From contig CANBWK010000020.1 of assembly GCA_947373105.1 (NCBI GenBank), forward strand, positions 1 through 34,557: 34,557 nucleotides of DNA, written 5' to 3'. The position numbers and the translations under genes were made by a program. Of this stretch, positions 8,130 through 16,328 are shown piece by piece (position 1 is the first letter of the stretch; every line of letters starts with the position of its first letter). The stretch comes from Comamonadaceae bacterium (GTDB lineage Bacteria; Pseudomonadota; Gammaproteobacteria; Burkholderiales; Burkholderiaceae_C). Under the pieces are notes generated by a model. The model had not been told where the DNA came from, searched no databases, and saw only the letters and a program-made list of their open reading frames with translations.

Positions 8130-8944
8130 GATGCTGACCTGTTATTTTGCGCAATCCAATTGCGGTATTCAGGGTGCTGCCGTAAAGTTGCAAAACAATG
8201 CCCCTTGGCCTTGAGGGCCACAATCAAGGGCTCCAAAACAGCAGGCGCCCATGGGTCCTTGCGAGACCAGATGCCCAAATGCGCCATGAGCACATCTCCT
8301 GGACGAATATTTTGAACCGCTTGAGTCAATAAATGTTGATTGCTGTAACTTTCACTGGGCAATTCGTCACCCAAAAAACCTGCCTTAGCCCAGCCAACAT
8401 GGTCATAACCACAGGCCTTGGCTGACGCCAATAATCTCGCAGAAGTTTTGCCGCCGGGGGCTCTGAACAAAGGCAAGCTGGGTATTCCCGTCAAGGCTTC
8501 GATACGGGACGTCGCTTGCTTGAGGTTATCGCAATACTCGGCCGCAGACCAAGTCATCCGTTGACCTGCGCGAAGTCCTGATGAGGGGCGAACCTTGAAA
8601 CGCGCCGGTGCCTCAAGGGTTGTCGGAGCCTCATCGGCTTGCCAATACACATGATCAAAGGAATGACTCGCAAACTCGTGACCTTCTAAGGCGCGTTCCA
8701 ACCACCAAGCGCTCCATGTGGTGCCCAGCGTACCGTCACCTTCGATGGTTTTTTCATTGGCCACAAAAAAAGTGACTGAAACTTTTTGCCTTTGAAGTAC
8801 TTGCGCAATGAGAGGAGCCACGCCCATGTGCCCGGTATCGAAAGTTAAATACAAGGGCTTGGCGCACGAGGGCGTTTGTGCGCCCAATGCAAATGCCCAG
8901 GTAAGTCCCAGGCCAACCAGAGATGCTTTATTGCCGAGGCGCAT
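8117..8944 (-). CDS. Exported NodB-type polysaccharide deacetylase with TFDTG motif
   Basis: A 275-residue protein of carbohydrate esterase family 4 fold, predicted exported: MRLGNKASLVGLGLTWAFALGA is a signal peptide. I chose the ATG at 8944 rather than the longer frame because it begins the signal peptide. Motif 1 reads TFDTG (Asp36, Thr37) where active enzymes have TFDDG; Asp36 corresponds to the catalytic base, while the second Asp, a metal ligand, is replaced by Thr. The other two metal ligands remain: His94 and His98 in HSFDH. Motif 3 RAPGG (Arg161) and a late MAHLG are present. The start overlaps the propeller gene by 17 bases and the end overlaps the hydroxylase gene. It may act on peptidoglycan or an exopolysaccharide, use a modified metal site, or be inactive. 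Confidence 0.85.
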   Translation of the reverse strand: MRLGNKASLVGLGLTWAFALGAQTPSCAKPLYLTFDTGHMGVAPLIAQVLQRQKVSVTFFVANEKTIEGDGTLGTTWSAWWLERALEGHEFASHSFDHVYWQADEAPTTLEAPARFKVRPSSGLRAGQRMTWSAAEYCDNLKQATSRIEALTGIPSLPLFRAPGGKTSARLLASAKACGYDHVGWAKAGFLGDELPSESYSNQHLLTQAVQNIRPGDVLMAHLGIWSRKDPWAPAVLEPLIVALKAKGHCFATLRQHPEYRNWIAQNNRSASWKP

Positions 8945-9911
8945 GGTCGAGCGTCCAAACACCGTGGGGCGATTTACCCACGTTGACTTGACGCACCACC
9001 GACTTGCTGGCGATGTCAATCACCGTGAGTTTTTTCGCCCATCGCGAAGCCACCATGATCAATTTACCGTCGGCACTGACGTCCATGCAATCAGGCCCAG
9101 AAGGGGCGGGGAATTTAGCCACCACTTCCAATGCGGTGTAGTCAATCTGGCTGATGGTGTTGGCCACACGGTTGCTGACCAAGACATGTTTTCTGTCACC
9201 TAAAGCACGAAAGGCATGGGCGCCCTTGTCCGTCTTGATTTTTTTCAAAAATTTGGGCAAACCCGTACTGACGTCATACACCTCAACGCCATCACTTCCC
9301 GTCAAACCAATCAAAAGATGCTTGCCATCAGGGGAGCCAAAAACATCGGCTGGCATCGGGCCAACCCGGGTGCGAGACTTCAAGGTCTGACTTATCAAAT
9401 CAATGGACACCAACTCATCGCTGTCTTGCATGGTCGACCATACGGTGGTGCTCTTAGGATCAATCCACAAATGGCTGGGTGTTTTGCCCGTTGCGATGCG
9501 TTTGGCCAGCGTTGCGTTCTGTCCATCCCATCGGTAAATATCGATGTGATTCAGACGATTGGCAGCCGTGACAAACCATTTCATATCAGGAGAAAATCGC
9601 AACTGGTAGGGGTCCAGAATGCCAGACACCGTTCGCTGTACTTTGGCCGTGCGTGGGTCAATGAAAGTCAAGGAATCGCTCAAGGCATTGGCCACGATGA
9701 CTGATTTTTCATCCGGCGTTAAATACAAGTGGTGCGGCTCTTTACCCGTTGGAATGCGCTGCGTTTCAGTCCAAGTAACGGGATCGATGACGCTGACGTT
9801 GCCGTCCAGGGAGTTAAGAACAAAAACAGGATTGTTTTGTGCCTGAGCCCAACCCGTCAAAACCAAAAACGCCAAAAGCGCGCCGCGAGCGACAAAACGT
9901 AAATAAATCAC
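8928..9911 (-). CDS. Exported YVTN-family beta-propeller protein
   Basis: A protein of about 327 residues with an N-terminal signal peptide (YLRFVARGALLAFLVLTGWAQA) followed by repeated blades of the YVTN/cytochrome-d1-like type: FVLNSLDGNVSVIDPVTWT, VIVANALSDSLTFIDPRT, WSTMQDSDELVSIDLI, VSNRVANTISQIDYT and a last blade VASRWAKKLTVIDIAS. These folds bind partners or surface ligands and usually have no enzymatic activity. Start choice is between GTG at 9911 and TTG at 9914; GAAAG stands six bases before the GTG, so I prefer GTG. It is the first gene of the minus-strand chain ending at 5399 and is divergent from the alpha/beta hydrolase. Confidence 0.85.
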   Translation of the reverse strand: MIYLRFVARGALLAFLVLTGWAQAQNNPVFVLNSLDGNVSVIDPVTWTETQRIPTGKEPHHLYLTPDEKSVIVANALSDSLTFIDPRTAKVQRTVSGILDPYQLRFSPDMKWFVTAANRLNHIDIYRWDGQNATLAKRIATGKTPSHLWIDPKSTTVWSTMQDSDELVSIDLISQTLKSRTRVGPMPADVFGSPDGKHLLIGLTGSDGVEVYDVSTGLPKFLKKIKTDKGAHAFRALGDRKHVLVSNRVANTISQIDYTALEVVAKFPAPSGPDCMDVSADGKLIMVASRWAKKLTVIDIASKSVVRQVNVGKSPHGVWTLDHAPRQ

Positions 9912-9970
9912 CAAGTGCTTTCTGAATCCGCATTAGTGTACTAGGGCAAGCCTCTTTAATTGTGATTAAC

Positions 9971-10780
9971 ATGGAAACCATGCGTATTTTCAATGTTTCT
10001 GGCGTACAACTAGAGGTGGCCATCGTCGGACCCGCCAATCCATCGGCTCCTTCCCTTGTTTTTTTGCACGAAGGCTTGGGCAGTGTCAGCTTATGGCGAG
10101 ATTGGCCTGCACAACTTTGCGCACAATTACACATGCCGGGACTGATCTATTCCAGGCAGGGTTATGGGCAGTCAGATGCGACCGCGAATGTAAAAAGCAA
10201 TTCAAAAGTTATTAATTGTGTGCGCCAAGGCCGATTGCAAGCCGACTACATGCACCACGAAGCATTGACTGTTCTGCCCAGACTTCTAGAGGGGTTGGGT
10301 ATTCAAAATCCCGTTCTGATCGGTCATTCCGACGGCGGCACGATTGCGCTTATCCATGCCAGCCAGCACCCTGTTGCTGCCTGCGTCGTCATGGCCCCTC
10401 ATGTGATGGTGGAAGACATCTCGGTCCATGCCATTGCACAAGCGCGGGAAGCCTTCCTCCAAGGCTCGTTGAAAGAGCGGCTCGCCAAATTTCATGCCGA
10501 TGTCGATGGCGCCTTCTGGCAATGGAACGATGTGTGGCTGAGCTCGGAGTTTCGCGGTTTTGACATCCGAAAAGAAATCGAAAGCATGACTGCCCCACTC
10601 CTGGCGATCCAGGGGGAAGACGATGCCTATGGCACCATGGCGCAAATTGACGACATCGCAGTGCATGTGCCCCATGCAGAGCGGGTCAAACTGGCTTCTT
10701 GCGGGCACTCGCCGCACCGCGATCAACCGGCACAGGTCAATGCGGCCATTGCACAGTTTCTCTCCACGCACATCAGCTGA
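9971..10780 (+). CDS. Alpha/beta-fold hydrolase
   Basis: A 269-residue cytoplasmic hydrolase (no signal peptide). The nucleophile elbow GHSDGG gives Ser120, the oxyanion region is FLHEGLGS near residue 35, the acid is probably the Asp in GEDDAYG, and the histidine lies in SCGHSPHRDQP. The fold is clear, the substrate is not. Between YGQSD and DYMHHEAL there are about 22 residues that include the polar segment NVKSNSKVINC; this loop looks longer than I would expect. GTG at 9962 and ATG at 9980 are alternative starts; no strong ribosome site distinguishes them. The stop lies four bases from the convergent rsuA stop. Confidence 0.85.
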   Translation: METMRIFNVSGVQLEVAIVGPANPSAPSLVFLHEGLGSVSLWRDWPAQLCAQLHMPGLIYSRQGYGQSDATANVKSNSKVINCVRQGRLQADYMHHEALTVLPRLLEGLGIQNPVLIGHSDGGTIALIHASQHPVAACVVMAPHVMVEDISVHAIAQAREAFLQGSLKERLAKFHADVDGAFWQWNDVWLSSEFRGFDIRKEIESMTAPLLAIQGEDDAYGTMAQIDDIAVHVPHAERVKLASCGHSPHRDQPAQVNAAIAQFLSTHIS

Positions 10781-10784
10781 TCGG

Positions 10785-11522
10785 TCAGGCTTTGGATGAG
10801 CGGCTGGCCATCAAGGCCAGATCATCGGCACTCAGCCAGCGCCACTGACCGGCGACCAAATCATCGGGCAAGCTCAAACCGCCAATGGCTGATCGGTGCA
10901 AGCCTTCAACCCGGTTACCTATGGCGGCCACCATGCGCTTGACCTGGTGGTACTTGCCTTCGGTCAGCGTCAGGCGCAGATGCAAAGGGGACACCGCTTC
11001 ACAGGCCGCAGCTTTGACCGGTTTCGGATCGTCGTCCAACACCACACCCGTCAGCAAGCGCTCGACCTGATCCGGCAAGATTTCATACTTGGTCCTGACC
11101 TCATAGACCTTGGGCACATGGTGCTTGGGCGAACTCATGCGGTGAATGAACTTGCCGTCGTCGGTCAGCAACAACAACCCCGTCGTGTCTTGGTCCAAGC
11201 GCCCTACGGCTTGTACGCCCTGCACTGCCGCCTTTTGCGGGCGGGTACGCAGCGGCCCTGGCAACAGGGTGTAAATGCTCGGCCAAGTGGACGGTTTTTG
11301 CGAACACTCGGTGCCTGCGGGTTTGTGCAGCATCAGGTAGGCGCGCTCGGCAAACGGCCAGTCCACGCCCTGCACGTTAAACACCAAGCCCTCAGGCTGA
11401 AAAAAAGTGCCCGGATCGTCGCACACGCTACCTGCCACCGACACAAAGCCTTGCTGCACCAAACCCGCACAGACGCGTCGAGTGCCAAAGCCTTGACTGA
11501 ACAAAATATCTTCTAAACGCAT
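10785..11522 (-). CDS. rsuA: 16S rRNA pseudouridine(516) synthase
   Basis: Enzyme that isomerises U516 of 16S rRNA to pseudouridine. The start at 11522 (MRLEDILFSQGFG) matches the MRLD-type start of E. coli RsuA; the frame stays open upstream but overlaps the divergent peptidase. The protein of 245 residues has an S4-like RNA-binding N-terminus (1-60), then the catalytic domain with LMLHKPAGTECS, the catalytic motif GRLDQDTTGLLLLTDDG (Asp of LDQDT is the nucleophile), SSPKHHVPKVYEV and EGKYHQVKRMVAAIGNRVEGLHR. The last motif favours RsuA over RluB/E/F. An inverted repeat CTGGCC-ATCAA-GGCCAG lies inside its 3' end at 10804-10820. MKP at 11531 is an alternative start. Confidence 0.93.
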   Translation of the reverse strand: MRLEDILFSQGFGTRRVCAGLVQQGFVSVAGSVCDDPGTFFQPEGLVFNVQGVDWPFAERAYLMLHKPAGTECSQKPSTWPSIYTLLPGPLRTRPQKAAVQGVQAVGRLDQDTTGLLLLTDDGKFIHRMSSPKHHVPKVYEVRTKYEILPDQVERLLTGVVLDDDPKPVKAAACEAVSPLHLRLTLTEGKYHQVKRMVAAIGNRVEGLHRSAIGGLSLPDDLVAGQWRWLSADDLALMASRSSKA

Positions 11523-11562
11523 GGGTTTCATAAGGCATGATTGTCGCAGTGAAAGGATGCCC

Positions 11563-12591
11563 ATGAACACAGCCTCGTCATTGCCAACTTTGCCATCACT
11601 CGGTGCGATCACCGACGTACCCGGCATTGAAGTCGGCCACTTCACCGACCCCCGTCGCCCCACGGGGTGCAGCGTGGTCATCACCCGCCAAGGCGCGGTG
11701 GGCGGCGTCGCGGTGCGCGGCGCCGCCCCCGGCACTCGCGAAACCGACTTGCTTGAACCTGGCAACACCGTGAACCAAGTGCATGCAGTGCTGCTGTCGG
11801 GCGGCAGCGCTTGGGGCTTGGACGCGGCCGGTGGTGTGATGCGCTGGCTAGACGAACAAGGCATTGGCCTGAACGTGGGCCCAGCCCGCGTGCCCATCGT
11901 CCCAGCCGCAGTGCTGTTTGATTTGAACCTGGGCGACCCCAGCATTCGACCCGATGCGCAAGCGGGTTACGCCGCTTGCCTGAACGCATCCACCCAAGCC
12001 CCTGCGCAAGGCAATGTGGGCGCGGGCAGCGGGGCCAGCGTGGGCAAACTGTTTGGCATGCAGCGCGCCATGAAAGGCGGCATTGGCACCGCTTGTGTGC
12101 GTGTTGGCGGCGTGACCGTGGGCGCTTTGGTAGCCTGCAACGCCTTGGGTGATGTGATCGACCCCGACACCGGTGCCTTAATCGCAGGCGCTCGCCATGA
12201 AAGTGGCCAAGGCAAAGGTAACGGCCTGTGCGACACCCGCCGCAGCCTGCTGGCGGGCGTACCGCCTTTGCCCATACTGGCAGGCACCAACACCACCATC
12301 GGTGTGATCGCCACCGATGCCAAACTCACCAAAGCCCAAGCCCAACGCATAGCTCAGATCGGCCATGACGGCCTGGCCCGCAGTATCAACCCCGTCCACA
12401 CCCTGTCTGATGGCGACACGCTGTTTGCCCTGTCCACCGGGCTGGCCGAAACATCCCCCGGGATGACCGTGCTGTGTGTGATGGCTGCTGAGGCCGTGGC
12501 ACTTGCCACGGTACAAGCGGTCAAAGCCGCGCAAAGTTTGGTGGTCGGCGGTCTGCGTTTGCCCGCAGCCCGTGATGGCCATGGCCTCTAA
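11563..12591 (+). CDS. P1/S58 family peptidase (DmpA-like aminopeptidase)
   Basis: A 342-residue protein of the DmpA/BapA (S58, P1) family, N-terminal-nucleophile enzymes that cleave themselves into two chains and remove N-terminal residues from peptides or beta-peptides. Recognisable are ITDVPGIEVGHFTD near the start, RGAAPGTRETDLL, LLSGGSAWGLDAAGGVMRWL, GNVGAGSGASVGK and the predicted autocleavage area GTNTTIGVIATDA, where a Thr would be the new N-terminal nucleophile. No signal peptide is seen. I use the ATG at 11563 because GAAAGG (11551-11556) is six bases ahead; the ATG at 11557 would leave no spacer. It is divergent from rsuA with only about 40 bases between starts and heads a plus-strand trio. 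Confidence 0.9.
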   Translation: MNTASSLPTLPSLGAITDVPGIEVGHFTDPRRPTGCSVVITRQGAVGGVAVRGAAPGTRETDLLEPGNTVNQVHAVLLSGGSAWGLDAAGGVMRWLDEQGIGLNVGPARVPIVPAAVLFDLNLGDPSIRPDAQAGYAACLNASTQAPAQGNVGAGSGASVGKLFGMQRAMKGGIGTACVRVGGVTVGALVACNALGDVIDPDTGALIAGARHESGQGKGNGLCDTRRSLLAGVPPLPILAGTNTTIGVIATDAKLTKAQAQRIAQIGHDGLARSINPVHTLSDGDTLFALSTGLAETSPGMTVLCVMAAEAVALATVQAVKAAQSLVVGGLRLPAARDGHGL

Positions 12592-12634
12592 AATTCAAAA
12601 CTTGTCTGCGCTTGGTTTTTTTGAAAGATACCTC

Positions 12635-13540
12635 ATGGCCTTGATGCCCCGTTTTTTCTTTATTTTTTGCCCACCCCATGTTGTTTCTTTGGTTTGCGCC
12701 TTGGGGCTGACGGGCTTGATGAGTTTGCTTCAAGGCTGTCAAACCGCGCCCGTTGAAACCTATGCACCCAAACTCGGCCAAATCGGCAAGGACGTCATGT
12801 GGCTGCCCACACGAGATGAGTTGATCCAGCAACTCCTGGAAGCGGCCCAAGTCGGTCCTCAGGACGAAGTGGTTGACCTGGGCGCCGGCGATGGCAAGAT
12901 TGCCATCGCAGCAGCGCGTCAATTTGGCGCCAGAGCCTGGGGCATTGAGTACAACAAGGATCTTGCTGCATTGGCACAGCGCAATGCGCAAAGAGCGGGC
13001 GTTGCAGATCGGGTGCGCATCGTACAAGGGGACATCTTCAAGGAAGATTTTTCTCAAGCCACGGTGGTGACCCTGTACCTCTTGGAAGAACTGAACGCCC
13101 AAATACGCCCGACCCTATTGGCCATGCGCCCTGGTACCCGCGTGTTGTCAAATACATTTTCAATGGGGGACTGGGAACCCGATCAGGTCATTCAAATCAA
13201 GGGTGGGACGGGTTATTTTTGGACGGTACCGGCTTCTGCCCAAGGGGTTTGGACTGTCAATGGGCTGGACAATCGAGGGCCTGCGCAGTTAAATCTCCAT
13301 CAGCAATATCAACGTGTAGGCGGTACCTTGTCGTGGGGGTCACAAACTCAACAGGTATTGGGGGCGCGATTGGATGGCGCCCATTTGCACTTCAGCTTCA
13401 TCAATGCCGATGGACAACTCAAAGCCGTTCAAGCACAACTCCAAGGTGCTTTTTTCGCGGGCGAAGTGGTTGGGCCTTATGGCATGGTCGACATGCAACC
13501 CGAGATTGTCAAAATCTCGGGCCAACTTCAGCGCCAGTAG
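12635..13540 (+). CDS. Predicted lipoprotein with SAM-methyltransferase fold
   Basis: The frame is open from 12503 but the ATG at 12635 is preceded at six bases by GAAAGA and avoids overlap with the peptidase gene, giving 301 residues. The N-terminus has a hydrophobic segment ending in LLQGC, a lipobox with Cys35; Gln at +2 would send it to the outer membrane. Then comes a class I methyltransferase domain: motif I VVDLGAGDGK (79-88), GIEYN at the motif II acidic residue, VQGDIF, and VVTLYLLEELN, with the MGDWEPDQ block seen in FAM173/DOT1-like small bacterial methyltransferases. The last ~110 residues (after GGTGYFWTVPASAQG) are beta-rich and of unknown role. The peptidase ends 43 bases before it and the dioxygenase begins 28 bases after. 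Confidence 0.82.
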   Translation: MALMPRFFFIFCPPHVVSLVCALGLTGLMSLLQGCQTAPVETYAPKLGQIGKDVMWLPTRDELIQQLLEAAQVGPQDEVVDLGAGDGKIAIAAARQFGARAWGIEYNKDLAALAQRNAQRAGVADRVRIVQGDIFKEDFSQATVVTLYLLEELNAQIRPTLLAMRPGTRVLSNTFSMGDWEPDQVIQIKGGTGYFWTVPASAQGVWTVNGLDNRGPAQLNLHQQYQRVGGTLSWGSQTQQVLGARLDGAHLHFSFINADGQLKAVQAQLQGAFFAGEVVGPYGMVDMQPEIVKISGQLQRQ

Positions 13541-13568
13541 GAAAGCCAACACAGAAGGTCCATTCGCC

Positions 13569-14450
13569 ATGCAACTTGACATTCACCCTCTGCATCCTGT
13601 GTTTGCCGCCGAAGTGATCGGGCTCGATCTCACGCAGGGAACAGGTCCAGAACTGGCTAACAAAATTCATGCTGCAATGGATCAATACAGCGTGTTGGTC
13701 ATTAAAAATCAGCACCTCAACGACGACCAACAAATGGCTTTTGCCCAATCGCTGGGCACACTGGAGTCCACCCCCGCCCAAGTCAGCATAGACAAGCAAC
13801 GCCTCAAGCACCGTGCAATGGTTGACATTTCTAACATGGATGAAAACGGTGTACTGCTGGGCGCAAACGACCGCAGGCGACTGTTCAATCTGGGCAATAT
13901 GTTGTGGCATACGGACTCAAGTTTCAAGTCGACGCCAGCCCTGTACTCCATGCTGCATGCGCGTGCCATTCCACCAGAGGGCGGAAATACAGAGTTTGCC
14001 GACATGCGGGATGCGTGGGACACATTGGACCCTGCAATCCAAAAGCGCATACAACATTCGGTCTGCGACCACTCCTTAATTTATTCACGCGCCCTGCTTG
14101 GCTTTGACGCCTTTACGCCAGAGGAGCAGCTGACTTTTGCGCCAGTGCCGCAGCGTTTGGTACGCAAGCACCCGGGCTCAGGAAGGCGCTCTTTGTTTTT
14201 GGCCTCCCACATTGGGGCCGTTCATGGCATGCCTCGCCCCGAAGCCTTGATGCTGATACGCGACTTGATGGAACACGCCACCCAAAAAGAACGCGTCTAT
14301 ACACACCAGTGGCAAGTGAATGACCTCGTCATCTGGGACAACCGCTGCACCATGCACCGTGGCAGAGCTTATGACGACCAACGTTACAAACGCGATATGC
14401 GGCGCTTAACGCTACAAGACAGTGCCCCTACTTTGCTTCAACCCGCTTAG
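13569..14450 (+). CDS. TauD/TfdA-family Fe(II)/2-oxoglutarate dioxygenase
   Basis: A 293-residue cytoplasmic dioxygenase. The iron triad is complete: His114 and Asp116 in WHTDSSF and His263 in CTMHRGR, with basic residues in YKRDMRRLTL that should bind 2-oxoglutarate. The ligand spacing is within one residue of that of TfdA (His113, Asp115, His262), the herbicide 2,4-D dioxygenase, and the length is close too, so an aryloxyalkanoate or similar carboxylate is a reasonable substrate class, though not proven. AGAAGG at 13553-13558 lies ten bases before the ATG; the longer open frame upstream overlaps the lipoprotein gene and is not needed. It closes the plus-strand trio. Confidence 0.9.
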   Translation: MQLDIHPLHPVFAAEVIGLDLTQGTGPELANKIHAAMDQYSVLVIKNQHLNDDQQMAFAQSLGTLESTPAQVSIDKQRLKHRAMVDISNMDENGVLLGANDRRRLFNLGNMLWHTDSSFKSTPALYSMLHARAIPPEGGNTEFADMRDAWDTLDPAIQKRIQHSVCDHSLIYSRALLGFDAFTPEEQLTFAPVPQRLVRKHPGSGRRSLFLASHIGAVHGMPRPEALMLIRDLMEHATQKERVYTHQWQVNDLVIWDNRCTMHRGRAYDDQRYKRDMRRLTLQDSAPTLLQPA

Positions 14451-14501
14451 GGACATGCGGTTCACCCAGCATTGAAACCTCAGGTGCATTGAGTACTTTT
14501 C

Positions 14502-14540
14502 AGCAAGGTCACTCTCTTGTGGCCAAGCTGAAGCCTTGCT
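14502..14540. repeat. Inverted repeat between convergent genes
   Basis: AGCAAGG (14502-14508) faces CCTTGCT (14534-14540) across 25 bases that contain a smaller TTG-TGGC-CAA dyad. It sits in the 104-base gap between the ends of the dioxygenase gene and ettA, where a shared transcript end would be expected. There is no T-run on either side, so it is not a classical terminator. Confidence 0.4.
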
Positions 14541-14554
14541 AATTCAATGAACGT

Positions 14555-16216
<1,662 letters not shown>

Positions 16217-16288
16217 GGTGCTTTAGTGAAATGAACAACCGGCTCGCCCGCGCCAGGGTGGCGCTCAAGGCGAAGCCGTTCATCCGAC

Positions 16289-16317
16289 ATTATCCCAGCA
16301 AGACCCACCCTCCCCAA
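16289..16317 (-). promoter_or_regulatory. Possible sigma-70 promoter of ettA
   Basis: On the minus strand TTGGGG (16317-16312) and GATAAT (16294-16289) are separated by exactly 17 bases. The -10 box matches TATAAT at five of six positions, the -35 box only at TTG. Transcription would start near 16282, about 66 bases before the ettA ATG. It is the only good pair I see in the 112-base gap. Confidence 0.45.
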
Positions 16318-16328
16318 AACCCGACAAA

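Noticed and set aside
10804-10820. Perfect hairpin CTGGCC-ATCAA-GGCCAG near the convergent stops of the hydrolase and rsuA
   Set aside because: It lies inside coding sequence, is short and has no T-run, so it may be due to codon use; not called as a terminator.
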